Assembly: GCA_964017155.1 (NCBI GenBank)
Contig: OZ024861.1
Location: 20,262,213-20,326,212 of the forward strand
Length of the DNA stretch: 64,000 bases
From: Oasisia sp. SBJ-2009
Taxonomy: Eukaryota > Annelida > Polychaeta > Sabellida > Siboglinidae
Direction of reading: 5' to 3'
Shown: positions 1 through 13,739 of the stretch, piece by piece
How the letters are laid out: each line of letters opens with the position of its first letter
How positions within the stretch are numbered: position 1 is the first letter of the stretch
The notes under the pieces: generated by a model
Told to the model about the DNA's origin: nothing
What the model saw: only the letters and a program-made list of their open reading frames with translations
The model's database searches: none
Made by a program: the position numbers and the translations under genes

Positions 1-409
1 GCGTTAAGTAGGGGTGGTTGGATGGATGCGTTAAGTAGGGGTGGTTGGATGGATGCATTAAGTAGGGGGTTGTATGGATGCGTTAATTAGGGGTGGTTGA
101 ATGGACGCGTTAAGTAGGGGTGGTTGGATGGATGCGTTAAGTAGAGGTGAATGGATGGAAGCATTAAGTAGGGGAGGTTGGATGGATGCGTAATGCAGGG
201 GTGGTTGGATGGATGCGTTAAATAGGGGTGGTTGGAAGGATGCGCTAAGTAGGGGTGGTTGGATGGATGCATTATGTAGGAGTGGTTGGATTGATACGTT
301 AAGAAGGGGTGATTGAATGGATGCATTAGGTAGGAGTGGTTGGATGGATACGTTATGTACGAGTGGTGGGATGGATGCGTTAAGTAGGGGTGATTGGACG
401 GATGCGTTT

Positions 410-3400
410 AGTAGGGGTGGTTGAATGGATACGTTAAGTAGGAGTGGTTGGATGGATGCGCTAAGTAGGAGTGGTTGTGTTTGGATTGGTGCGTAAAGTA
501 GGGGTGATTGGATGGATGCATTAAGTAGGGGGGATTGGATGTATACGGTAAATATGGGTGGTTGGATGGATGCGTTAAGAAGGGGTGGTTGGATGAATGC
601 GCTAAGTAGGTTGGTTGGGTGGATGCGTTAATTAGGAGTGGTTGGATGGATATATTAAGTAGGAGTGGTTGGATAGAAGCTATACGTAGGGGAGTTTTAT
701 GGATGCGTTAAGTAGGGGTGGTTGAATGGATGCGTTATGTAAGGGATGGTTGGATGGATGCGTTAAGTCGGGGTGGTTGAATGGATGCGTTATGTAGGGG
801 TGGTTTGATGGATGGTTTAAGTACGGGTGTTTGAATTGATGCATTAAATAGGGGTGGTTGGGGGGATACGTTATGTAGGGCTGGTTGGATGGACGCGTTA
901 AGTAGAGGGGAATGGATGGATACGATATGTAGATGTGAATGGATGGATATACTAAGTAGAGGTGAATTGATGGATGCATTAATTAGGGGTTGTTGGATGG
1001 ATGCGTTACACAGGGGTGGTTGGATGGATGCATTAAGTAGGGATGGTTGGATGGATACGTTAATTAGGGGAGGTTGGATTGATGCGTTAAGTAGGGCTGC
1101 TTGAATAGATGCGTTATGTAGAGGTGGTTGGATGGATGCGTTATGTAGGGGTGGTTGAATGGATGCCTTAATTAGAGGTGGTTGGATTGATGCGTTAAGT
1201 AGGGCTGCTTGAATAGATGAGTTATGTAGAGGTGGATGGATGGATGCGTTATGTAGGAGTGGTTGAATGGATGCCTTAATTAGGGGTGGTTGGATTGATG
1301 AGTTATGTAGGGGTGGTTGGATGGATGCGTTAAATATGGGTGGTTGGATGGATTCGCTAAGTAGGAGTGGTTGGATGGATGCGCTAATTAGGAGTGGTTG
1401 GATGGATGCGTTAAGTAGGGGTGATTGGATGGATGCGTTAAATACGGGTGGTTGAATGGATTGGATAAGTAGGGGTGCTTGGATGGATGCGTTAAGTAGG
1501 GGTGGTTGAAGGGATGCTTTAATTAAGGGTGGTTGGATGGATGCGTTATGTAGTGGTGGTTGAATGGATTCGTTATGTAGGGGTGGTTGTTGGATGGTTT
1601 AAGTAGAGTTGAATGGATGGATGCGTGACGTAGGGGTGGTTGGATGGATGCATTAAGTAGGGGAGGTTGAATGGATGCGTTATGTAGGGGTGGTTGAATG
1701 GAGGCGTAAAGTAGGGGTGATTGGATGGATTTATTAAGTAGAGGTGATTGGATGGATACATTAAGTAGTGGTTGTTGGATGGATACGTTAAGTAGCGATG
1801 GTTGGAAGGATTCGTTAAATAGGGGTGGTTGGATGGATGCGCTAAGTAGGGGTGGTTGGATGGATGCGTTAAGTAGGTGTGATTGGATGGTAGCAATAAG
1901 TAGGAGTGGTAGGATTGATATGTTAAGAAGGGGTGATTGAAAGGATTAGGTAGGGAAGATTGGATGGATACGTTAAATAGGGGTTGTTCGATGCATGCGT
2001 TAAGAAGAGGTGATTGGATGGATGCGTTAAGTAGGGGAGATTGGATAGATACGTTATGTAGGGGTGGTTGGATGGATGCGCTAAGCAGGGGTGGTTGAAT
2101 GGATGCATTATGTAGGGGTGTTTGATTGGATGCTTTAAGTACGGGTGTTTGAATTTATGCGTTAAATAGGGGTGGTTGGAGTGATACGTTATGTAGGGCT
2201 GGTTGGAAGGACGCGTTAAGTAGGGGTGGTTGAATGGATGCCTTAATTAGGGGTGGTTGGATTGATGCGTTAAGTAGGGCTGCTTGAATATATGCGTTAT
2301 GTAGAGGTGGTTGGATGGATGCGTTATGTAGGAGTGGTTGAATGGATGCCTTAATTAGGGGTGGTTGGATTGATGAGTTATGTAGGGGTGGTTGGATGGA
2401 TGCGTTAAATATAGGTGGTTGGATGGATGCGCTAAGTACGAGTGGTTGGATGGATGCGCTAAGTAGGAGTGGTTGGATGGATGCGTTAATTAGGGGTGGT
2501 TGGATTGATGAGTTATGTAGAGGTGAATGGATGGATATACTAAGTAGAGGTGAATGGATGGATAAGATATCAAGAGGTGGTTGGATGGATTCGTTAAGTA
2601 GAGGTGAATGGATGGATATACTAAGTAGAGGTGAATTGATGGATGCATTAATTAGAGGTTGTTGGATGGATGCGTTACACAGGGGTGGTTGGATAGATGC
2701 ATTAAGTAGGGATGATTGGATGGATGCGTTAGGTAGGGCTGGTTGAATAAATGCTTTATGTAGGGGTGGTTGGATGAATGCGCTATATAGGGGTGGTTGA
2801 ATGGATGCGTTAATTAAGGGTGGTTGGATTGATGAGTTATGTAGGGGTGGTTGAACGGATGCGTTAAATAGGGGTGGTTGGATTGATGTGTTAAGTAGGG
2901 GTGATTGGATGGATGCGCTAAGTACGGGAGGATGAATGGATTGGATAGGTAGGGGTGCTTGGATGGATGCGTTAAGTAGGGGTGGTTGAATGGATGCGTT
3001 TTGTAGGGGTGTTTGGATGGATGCGTTATGTAGTGGTGGTTGAATGGAGGCGTTATGTAGGGGTGGTTGTTGGATGCTTTAAGTAGAGGTGAATGGATGG
3101 ACGCGTTACGTAGGGGTGGTTGGATGGATGCATTAAGTTCAGGTGAATGGATGGAAGCATTAAGTAGGGGAGGTTGGATGGATGCGTTATGTAGGGGTGG
3201 TTGGATGGATGCGCTACGTAGTTGTGGTTGTTGGATGCTTTAGTTAGAGGTAAATGGATGGATGCGATACGTAGGGGTGGTTAGATGGATGTATTAAGTA
3301 GAGGTGATTGGATGGATGCATTAAGTAGGGGTAGTTGGATTGAAACGTTATGTAGGGGTGGATGGATGGATGCGTTAAATAGGGGTGGTTGGGTGGATAC

Positions 3401-6400
3401 GCTAAGTAGGGGTGGTTGGATGGATGCGTTAAGTAGGGGTAATTGGATGGATGCATTAAGTAGCAGTAGTTGGATTGATACGTTAAGAAGGGGTGATTTA
3501 ATGGATGCATTAAGTAGGAGTGGTTGGATGGATACGTTAAGTACGAGTGGTGGGATGGATGTGTTAAGTAGGGGTGATTGGACGGATGCTTTTAGTAGGG
3601 GTGGTTGGATGGATACGTTAAGTAGGAGTGGTTGGATGGATGCGTTAAGTAGGAGTGGTTGGATGGATTCGTTTAGTACGAGTGGTGAGATGGAAGCGTT
3701 AAGTAGGGGTGATTGGATGGATTCCTTTATTAGGGGTGGTTGGATGGAAACGTTAAGTAGGAGTGGTTGGATGGATGCGTTAAGTAGGAGTGGCTGGATG
3801 GATGCGTTAAGTAGGGGTGATTGGATGGATGCGCTAAGTACGGTTGGTTGAATGGATGGCTAAGTAGGGGAGGTTGGATGGATGCGTTAAGTAGGGGTGG
3901 TGGAATGGATGCGTTATGTAGGGATGGTTGGTTTGATGCTTTAAGTAAGGGTGGTTGGATTGATACGTTAAGTAGGGTTGGTTGTGTTTGGATGGATGCG
4001 TAAAGTACGGGTGATTGGATGGATGCATTAAGTAGGGGAGATTGGATGGATACCATAAATATGGGTGGTTGGATGGATGCGTTAAGAAGGGGTGGTTGGA
4101 TGAATGCGCTAAGTAGGTTGGTTGGGTGGATGCGTTAATTAGGAGTGGTTGGATGGATACTTTAAGTAGGAGTGGTTGGATGGATGTGATACGTAGGGCT
4201 GGTTGGATGGACGCGTTAAGTAGAGGTGAATGGATGGATATACTAAGTAGAGGTGAATTGATGGATGCATTAATTAGGGGTTGTTGGATGGATGCGTTAC
4301 ACAGGGGTGGTTGGATGGACGCATTAATTAGGGATTGGTGGATGGATGCGTTAAGAAGGGCTGCTTGAATAGATGCATTATGTAGAGGTGGTTGGATGGA
4401 TGTGTTAATTAGGGGTGGTTGGATTGATGAGATATGTAGGGGTGGTTGGATGGATGCGTTAAATAGGGGTGGTTGGATGGATGCGTTTAGTATGGGGTGG
4501 TTGGATGGATGCGTTATGTAGTGGTGATTGAATGGATGCGTTATGTAGGGGTGGTTGGATGGAGGCGTAAAGTAGGGGTGTTTGGATGGATGTATTAAGT
4601 AGAGGTGATTGGATGGATGCATTAAATAGTGGTAGTTGGATGGATACGTTAAGTAGGGGTGGTTGGATGGATGCGCTAAGTAAGGGTGGTTGGATGGATG
4701 CGTTAAGTAGGTGTGATTGGATGGTAGCAATAAGTACGAGTGGTTGGATTGATACGTTAAGAAGAGTTGATTGAATGGACGCATTAGGTAGGGAAGATTG
4801 GATGGATACGTTAAATAGTGGTGGTTGGATGGATGCCTTAATAAGAGGTGATTGGATGGATGCGTTAAGAAGGGGTGGTTGGATGAATGCTCTAAGTAGG
4901 TTGGTTGGGTGGATGCGTTAAGTAGGAGTGGTTGGATGGATACGTTAAGTAGGAGTGGTTGGATGGATGCGATAAGTAGGGGTGTTTTGATGGATGCGTT
5001 AAGTAGGGGTGGTTGAATGGATGCGTTATGTAGGGGTGGTTGTTGGATGCCTTAAGTAGAGGTAATGGATGGATGCGTTACGTAGGGGTGGTTGGATGGA
5101 TATGTTAAGTAGAGGTGGTTGGATGGTTGCGTAAAGTAGGGGTGGTTGGTGAATGGATGTGATAAGTAGGGGGGATTGGATGGATGCATTAAGTAGGGGA
5201 GATTTGATGGATACGTTAAATAGGGGTGGTTGGATGGATGCGTTAAGTAGGGGTGGTTGGATGGATACGATAAGTAGGAGTGGTTGGATGGATGCGTTAA
5301 TTAGGGGTGGTTGAATGGATGGGATAAGTAGGGGTGTTTGAATGGATGCGTTAAGAAGGGTGGTTGAATGGATGGGATAAGTAGGGGTGGTTGAATGGAT
5401 GCATTAAGTAGGGGGTTGTATGGATGCGTTAATTAGGGGTGGTTGAATGGACGCGTTAAGTAGGGGTGGTTGGATGGATGCGTTAAGTAGAGGTGAATGG
5501 ATGGAAGCATTAAGTAGGGGAGGTTGGATGGATGCGTTATGCAGGGGTGGTTGGATGGATGCGCTAAGTAGGGGTGGTTGGATGGATGCATTATGTAGGA
5601 GTGGTTGGGTTGATACGTTAAGAAGGGGAGATTGAATGGATGCATTAGGTAGGAGTGGTTGGATGGATACGTTATGTACGAGTGGTGGGATGGATGCGTT
5701 AAGTAGGGGTGATTGGACGGATGCGTTTAGTAGGGGTGGTTGGATGGATACGTTAAGTAGGAGTGGTTGGATGGATGCGCTGAGTAGGAGTGGTTGGATG
5801 GATACGTTAAGTAAGGGTGGTTGGATGGATGCGTTAAGTAGGTGTGATTGGATGGTAGCAATAAGTACGAGTGGTTGGATTGATACGTTAAGAAGAGTTG
5901 ATTGAATGGACGCATTAGGTAGGGAAGATTGGATGGATACGTTAAATAGTGGTGGTTGGATGGATGCCTTAATAGGAGGTGATTGGATGGATGCGTTAAG
6001 TAGGGGATATTGGACAGATACGTTAAATAGGGGTGGTTGGGTGGATGCGTTAAGAAGGGGTGGTTGGATGGATACGTTAAGTAGGAGTGGTTGGATGGAT
6101 GCGATAAGTAGGGGTGTTTTGATGGATGCGTTAAGTAGGGGTGGTTGAATGGATGCGTTATGTAGGGGTGGTTGTCGGATGCCTTAAGTAGAGGTAATGG
6201 ATGGATGCGTTACGTAGGTGTGGTTGGATGGATGTGTTAAGTAGAGGTGGTTGGATGGATGCGTAAAGTAGGGGTGGTTGGTGAATGGATGTGATAAGTA
6301 GGGGGGATTGGACGGATGCATTAAGTAGGGGAGATTTGATGGATACGTTAAATAGGGGTGGTTGGATGGATGCGTTAAGTAGGGGTGGTTGGACGGATAC

Positions 6401-6697
6401 GATAAGTAGGAGTGGTTGGATGGATACGATAAGCAGGAGTTATTGGATGGATGCGCTAAGTTCGGGTGGTTGAATGGATGGGATAAGTAGGGGTGGTTGA
6501 ATGGATGCGTTAAGAAGGGGTGGTTGAAGGATGCGTTGGGTAGGGGTTGTAGGATGGATGCTCTAAGGAGGGGTGGTTGGATGGATGCATTAAGTAGGGT
6601 GTTGTATGGATGCGTTAATTAGGGGTGGTTGAATGGATGGGATAAGTAGGGGTGTTTGAATGGATGCGTTAAGAAGGGTGGTTGAATGGATGGGATA
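410..6697 (+). repeat. 6,288-bp tandem duplication, copy 1
   Basis: Every distinctive monomer variant from here to about 6697 recurs exactly 6,288 bp downstream, with no net indel over the full length. Left of about 409 the two sequences differ. The unit holds about 233 monomers, including the 33-bp GTGTTT-containing monomer near 476 and 3983 and a variant with GCGTTACACAGG near 1006, 2672 and 4294. Only four differences from copy 2 were found by eye: 2020 G/T, 3362 A/T, 3464 C/G and 6548 T/G (copy 1/copy 2). Boundaries are accurate to a few bases, limited by the repetitiveness. Confidence 0.93.
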
Positions 6698-9600
6698 AGT
6701 AGGGGTGGTTGAATGGATACGTTAAGTAGGAGTGGTTGGATGGATGCGCTAAGTAGGAGTGGTTGTGTTTGGATTGGTGCGTAAAGTAGGGGTGATTGGA
6801 TGGATGCATTAAGTAGGGGGGATTGGATGTATACGGTAAATATGGGTGGTTGGATGGATGCGTTAAGAAGGGGTGGTTGGATGAATGCGCTAAGTAGGTT
6901 GGTTGGGTGGATGCGTTAATTAGGAGTGGTTGGATGGATATATTAAGTAGGAGTGGTTGGATAGAAGCTATACGTAGGGGAGTTTTATGGATGCGTTAAG
7001 TAGGGGTGGTTGAATGGATGCGTTATGTAAGGGATGGTTGGATGGATGCGTTAAGTCGGGGTGGTTGAATGGATGCGTTATGTAGGGGTGGTTTGATGGA
7101 TGGTTTAAGTACGGGTGTTTGAATTGATGCATTAAATAGGGGTGGTTGGGGGGATACGTTATGTAGGGCTGGTTGGATGGACGCGTTAAGTAGAGGGGAA
7201 TGGATGGATACGATATGTAGATGTGAATGGATGGATATACTAAGTAGAGGTGAATTGATGGATGCATTAATTAGGGGTTGTTGGATGGATGCGTTACACA
7301 GGGGTGGTTGGATGGATGCATTAAGTAGGGATGGTTGGATGGATACGTTAATTAGGGGAGGTTGGATTGATGCGTTAAGTAGGGCTGCTTGAATAGATGC
7401 GTTATGTAGAGGTGGTTGGATGGATGCGTTATGTAGGGGTGGTTGAATGGATGCCTTAATTAGAGGTGGTTGGATTGATGCGTTAAGTAGGGCTGCTTGA
7501 ATAGATGAGTTATGTAGAGGTGGATGGATGGATGCGTTATGTAGGAGTGGTTGAATGGATGCCTTAATTAGGGGTGGTTGGATTGATGAGTTATGTAGGG
7601 GTGGTTGGATGGATGCGTTAAATATGGGTGGTTGGATGGATTCGCTAAGTAGGAGTGGTTGGATGGATGCGCTAATTAGGAGTGGTTGGATGGATGCGTT
7701 AAGTAGGGGTGATTGGATGGATGCGTTAAATACGGGTGGTTGAATGGATTGGATAAGTAGGGGTGCTTGGATGGATGCGTTAAGTAGGGGTGGTTGAAGG
7801 GATGCTTTAATTAAGGGTGGTTGGATGGATGCGTTATGTAGTGGTGGTTGAATGGATTCGTTATGTAGGGGTGGTTGTTGGATGGTTTAAGTAGAGTTGA
7901 ATGGATGGATGCGTGACGTAGGGGTGGTTGGATGGATGCATTAAGTAGGGGAGGTTGAATGGATGCGTTATGTAGGGGTGGTTGAATGGAGGCGTAAAGT
8001 AGGGGTGATTGGATGGATTTATTAAGTAGAGGTGATTGGATGGATACATTAAGTAGTGGTTGTTGGATGGATACGTTAAGTAGCGATGGTTGGAAGGATT
8101 CGTTAAATAGGGGTGGTTGGATGGATGCGCTAAGTAGGGGTGGTTGGATGGATGCGTTAAGTAGGTGTGATTGGATGGTAGCAATAAGTAGGAGTGGTAG
8201 GATTGATATGTTAAGAAGGGGTGATTGAAAGGATTAGGTAGGGAAGATTGGATGGATACGTTAAATAGGGGTTGTTCGATGCATGCGTTAAGAAGAGGTG
8301 ATTGGATTGATGCGTTAAGTAGGGGAGATTGGATAGATACGTTATGTAGGGGTGGTTGGATGGATGCGCTAAGCAGGGGTGGTTGAATGGATGCATTATG
8401 TAGGGGTGTTTGATTGGATGCTTTAAGTACGGGTGTTTGAATTTATGCGTTAAATAGGGGTGGTTGGAGTGATACGTTATGTAGGGCTGGTTGGAAGGAC
8501 GCGTTAAGTAGGGGTGGTTGAATGGATGCCTTAATTAGGGGTGGTTGGATTGATGCGTTAAGTAGGGCTGCTTGAATATATGCGTTATGTAGAGGTGGTT
8601 GGATGGATGCGTTATGTAGGAGTGGTTGAATGGATGCCTTAATTAGGGGTGGTTGGATTGATGAGTTATGTAGGGGTGGTTGGATGGATGCGTTAAATAT
8701 AGGTGGTTGGATGGATGCGCTAAGTACGAGTGGTTGGATGGATGCGCTAAGTAGGAGTGGTTGGATGGATGCGTTAATTAGGGGTGGTTGGATTGATGAG
8801 TTATGTAGAGGTGAATGGATGGATATACTAAGTAGAGGTGAATGGATGGATAAGATATCAAGAGGTGGTTGGATGGATTCGTTAAGTAGAGGTGAATGGA
8901 TGGATATACTAAGTAGAGGTGAATTGATGGATGCATTAATTAGAGGTTGTTGGATGGATGCGTTACACAGGGGTGGTTGGATAGATGCATTAAGTAGGGA
9001 TGATTGGATGGATGCGTTAGGTAGGGCTGGTTGAATAAATGCTTTATGTAGGGGTGGTTGGATGAATGCGCTATATAGGGGTGGTTGAATGGATGCGTTA
9101 ATTAAGGGTGGTTGGATTGATGAGTTATGTAGGGGTGGTTGAACGGATGCGTTAAATAGGGGTGGTTGGATTGATGTGTTAAGTAGGGGTGATTGGATGG
9201 ATGCGCTAAGTACGGGAGGATGAATGGATTGGATAGGTAGGGGTGCTTGGATGGATGCGTTAAGTAGGGGTGGTTGAATGGATGCGTTTTGTAGGGGTGT
9301 TTGGATGGATGCGTTATGTAGTGGTGGTTGAATGGAGGCGTTATGTAGGGGTGGTTGTTGGATGCTTTAAGTAGAGGTGAATGGATGGACGCGTTACGTA
9401 GGGGTGGTTGGATGGATGCATTAAGTTCAGGTGAATGGATGGAAGCATTAAGTAGGGGAGGTTGGATGGATGCGTTATGTAGGGGTGGTTGGATGGATGC
9501 GCTACGTAGTTGTGGTTGTTGGATGCTTTAGTTAGAGGTAAATGGATGGATGCGATACGTAGGGGTGGTTAGATGGATGTATTAAGTAGAGGTGATTGGA

Positions 9601-12600
9601 TGGATGCATTAAGTAGGGGTAGTTGGATTGAAACGTTATGTAGGGGTGGTTGGATGGATGCGTTAAATAGGGGTGGTTGGGTGGATACGCTAAGTAGGGG
9701 TGGTTGGATGGATGCGTTAAGTAGGGGTAATTGGATGGATGCATTAAGTAGGAGTAGTTGGATTGATACGTTAAGAAGGGGTGATTTAATGGATGCATTA
9801 AGTAGGAGTGGTTGGATGGATACGTTAAGTACGAGTGGTGGGATGGATGTGTTAAGTAGGGGTGATTGGACGGATGCTTTTAGTAGGGGTGGTTGGATGG
9901 ATACGTTAAGTAGGAGTGGTTGGATGGATGCGTTAAGTAGGAGTGGTTGGATGGATTCGTTTAGTACGAGTGGTGAGATGGAAGCGTTAAGTAGGGGTGA
10001 TTGGATGGATTCCTTTATTAGGGGTGGTTGGATGGAAACGTTAAGTAGGAGTGGTTGGATGGATGCGTTAAGTAGGAGTGGCTGGATGGATGCGTTAAGT
10101 AGGGGTGATTGGATGGATGCGCTAAGTACGGTTGGTTGAATGGATGGCTAAGTAGGGGAGGTTGGATGGATGCGTTAAGTAGGGGTGGTGGAATGGATGC
10201 GTTATGTAGGGATGGTTGGTTTGATGCTTTAAGTAAGGGTGGTTGGATTGATACGTTAAGTAGGGTTGGTTGTGTTTGGATGGATGCGTAAAGTACGGGT
10301 GATTGGATGGATGCATTAAGTAGGGGAGATTGGATGGATACCATAAATATGGGTGGTTGGATGGATGCGTTAAGAAGGGGTGGTTGGATGAATGCGCTAA
10401 GTAGGTTGGTTGGGTGGATGCGTTAATTAGGAGTGGTTGGATGGATACTTTAAGTAGGAGTGGTTGGATGGATGTGATACGTAGGGCTGGTTGGATGGAC
10501 GCGTTAAGTAGAGGTGAATGGATGGATATACTAAGTAGAGGTGAATTGATGGATGCATTAATTAGGGGTTGTTGGATGGATGCGTTACACAGGGGTGGTT
10601 GGATGGACGCATTAATTAGGGATTGGTGGATGGATGCGTTAAGAAGGGCTGCTTGAATAGATGCATTATGTAGAGGTGGTTGGATGGATGTGTTAATTAG
10701 GGGTGGTTGGATTGATGAGATATGTAGGGGTGGTTGGATGGATGCGTTAAATAGGGGTGGTTGGATGGATGCGTTTAGTATGGGGTGGTTGGATGGATGC
10801 GTTATGTAGTGGTGATTGAATGGATGCGTTATGTAGGGGTGGTTGGATGGAGGCGTAAAGTAGGGGTGTTTGGATGGATGTATTAAGTAGAGGTGATTGG
10901 ATGGATGCATTAAATAGTGGTAGTTGGATGGATACGTTAAGTAGGGGTGGTTGGATGGATGCGCTAAGTAAGGGTGGTTGGATGGATGCGTTAAGTAGGT
11001 GTGATTGGATGGTAGCAATAAGTACGAGTGGTTGGATTGATACGTTAAGAAGAGTTGATTGAATGGACGCATTAGGTAGGGAAGATTGGATGGATACGTT
11101 AAATAGTGGTGGTTGGATGGATGCCTTAATAAGAGGTGATTGGATGGATGCGTTAAGAAGGGGTGGTTGGATGAATGCTCTAAGTAGGTTGGTTGGGTGG
11201 ATGCGTTAAGTAGGAGTGGTTGGATGGATACGTTAAGTAGGAGTGGTTGGATGGATGCGATAAGTAGGGGTGTTTTGATGGATGCGTTAAGTAGGGGTGG
11301 TTGAATGGATGCGTTATGTAGGGGTGGTTGTTGGATGCCTTAAGTAGAGGTAATGGATGGATGCGTTACGTAGGGGTGGTTGGATGGATATGTTAAGTAG
11401 AGGTGGTTGGATGGTTGCGTAAAGTAGGGGTGGTTGGTGAATGGATGTGATAAGTAGGGGGGATTGGATGGATGCATTAAGTAGGGGAGATTTGATGGAT
11501 ACGTTAAATAGGGGTGGTTGGATGGATGCGTTAAGTAGGGGTGGTTGGATGGATACGATAAGTAGGAGTGGTTGGATGGATGCGTTAATTAGGGGTGGTT
11601 GAATGGATGGGATAAGTAGGGGTGTTTGAATGGATGCGTTAAGAAGGGTGGTTGAATGGATGGGATAAGTAGGGGTGGTTGAATGGATGCATTAAGTAGG
11701 GGGTTGTATGGATGCGTTAATTAGGGGTGGTTGAATGGACGCGTTAAGTAGGGGTGGTTGGATGGATGCGTTAAGTAGAGGTGAATGGATGGAAGCATTA
11801 AGTAGGGGAGGTTGGATGGATGCGTTATGCAGGGGTGGTTGGATGGATGCGCTAAGTAGGGGTGGTTGGATGGATGCATTATGTAGGAGTGGTTGGGTTG
11901 ATACGTTAAGAAGGGGAGATTGAATGGATGCATTAGGTAGGAGTGGTTGGATGGATACGTTATGTACGAGTGGTGGGATGGATGCGTTAAGTAGGGGTGA
12001 TTGGACGGATGCGTTTAGTAGGGGTGGTTGGATGGATACGTTAAGTAGGAGTGGTTGGATGGATGCGCTGAGTAGGAGTGGTTGGATGGATACGTTAAGT
12101 AAGGGTGGTTGGATGGATGCGTTAAGTAGGTGTGATTGGATGGTAGCAATAAGTACGAGTGGTTGGATTGATACGTTAAGAAGAGTTGATTGAATGGACG
12201 CATTAGGTAGGGAAGATTGGATGGATACGTTAAATAGTGGTGGTTGGATGGATGCCTTAATAGGAGGTGATTGGATGGATGCGTTAAGTAGGGGATATTG
12301 GACAGATACGTTAAATAGGGGTGGTTGGGTGGATGCGTTAAGAAGGGGTGGTTGGATGGATACGTTAAGTAGGAGTGGTTGGATGGATGCGATAAGTAGG
12401 GGTGTTTTGATGGATGCGTTAAGTAGGGGTGGTTGAATGGATGCGTTATGTAGGGGTGGTTGTCGGATGCCTTAAGTAGAGGTAATGGATGGATGCGTTA
12501 CGTAGGTGTGGTTGGATGGATGTGTTAAGTAGAGGTGGTTGGATGGATGCGTAAAGTAGGGGTGGTTGGTGAATGGATGTGATAAGTAGGGGGGATTGGA

Positions 12601-12985
12601 CGGATGCATTAAGTAGGGGAGATTTGATGGATACGTTAAATAGGGGTGGTTGGATGGATGCGTTAAGTAGGGGTGGTTGGACGGATACGATAAGTAGGAG
12701 TGGTTGGATGGATACGATAAGCAGGAGTTATTGGATGGATGCGCTAAGTTCGGGTGGTTGAATGGATGGGATAAGTAGGGGTGGTTGAATGGATGCGTTA
12801 AGAAGGGGTGGTTGAAGGATGCGTTGGGTAGGGGTGGTAGGATGGATGCTCTAAGGAGGGGTGGTTGGATGGATGCATTAAGTAGGGTGTTGTATGGATG
12901 CGTTAATTAGGGGTGGTTGAATGGATGGGATAAGTAGGGGTGTTTGAATGGATGCGTTAAGAAGGGTGGTTGAATGGATGGGATA
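6698..12985 (+). repeat. 6,288-bp tandem duplication, copy 2
   Basis: This is a direct adjacent copy of 410-6697 at a constant offset of 6,288 bp. The seam is near 6698, where the sequence changes from the end of copy 1 to the GAATGGATACGTTAAGTAGG start of the unit inside the shared stretch TAGGGGTGGTTGAATGG. Past about 12985 the sequence continues with a different monomer order (GCATTAAGTAGGGGGTTG). Identity to copy 1 is at least 99.9% by eye. This implies a very recent unequal exchange or replication slip, unless it is an assembly duplication. Confidence 0.93.
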
Positions 12986-13739
12986 AGTAGGGGTGGTTGA
13001 ATGGATGCATTAAGTAGGGGGTTGTATGGATGCGTTAATTATGGGTGGTTGAATGGACGCGTTAAGTAGGGTGGTTGGATGGATGCGTTAAGTAGGGGTG
13101 GTTGGATGGATGCATTAAGTAGGGGGTTGTATGGATGCGTTAATTAGGGGTGGTTGAATGGACGCGTTAAGTAGGGGTGGTTGGATGGATGCGTTAAGTA
13201 GGGGTGGTTGGATGGATGCGCTAAGTAGAGGTGAATGGATGGAAGCATTAAGTAGGGGAGGTTGGATGGATGCGCTATGCAGGGGTGGTTGGACGGATGC
13301 GTTAAATAGGGGTGGTTGGAAGGATGCGCTAAGTAGGGGAGGTTGGATGGATGCATTATGTAGGAGTGGTTGGATTGATACGTTAAGAAGGGGTGATTGA
13401 ATGGATGCATTAGGTAGGAGTGGTTGGATGGATACGTTATGTACGAGTGGTGGGATGGATGCGTTAAGTAGGGGTGATTGGACGGATGCGCTTAGTAGGG
13501 GTGGTTGGATGGATACGATAAGTAGGAGTGGTTGGATGGATGCGCTAAGTAGGAGTGGTTGGATGGATACGTTAATTACGAGTGGTTGGATGGATGTGTT
13601 AAGTAGGGGTGATTGGATGGATGCGTTAATTACGGTTGATTGAAAGGATGGCTACGTAGGGGTGGTTGGATGGATGCGATAAGTAGGGGTGGTTGAATGG
13701 ATGCGTTATGTGGGGGTGGTTGGATGGATGCATTAAGTA

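Noticed and set aside
3285..3851. A 188-codon + strand ORF of G-W-M-D-A-L-S-R-type repeats as a repeat protein gene
   Set aside because: The frame opens and closes through TGG/TGA variants that occur throughout the array; there is no unique N- or C-terminus, signal peptide or flanking non-repeat exon.
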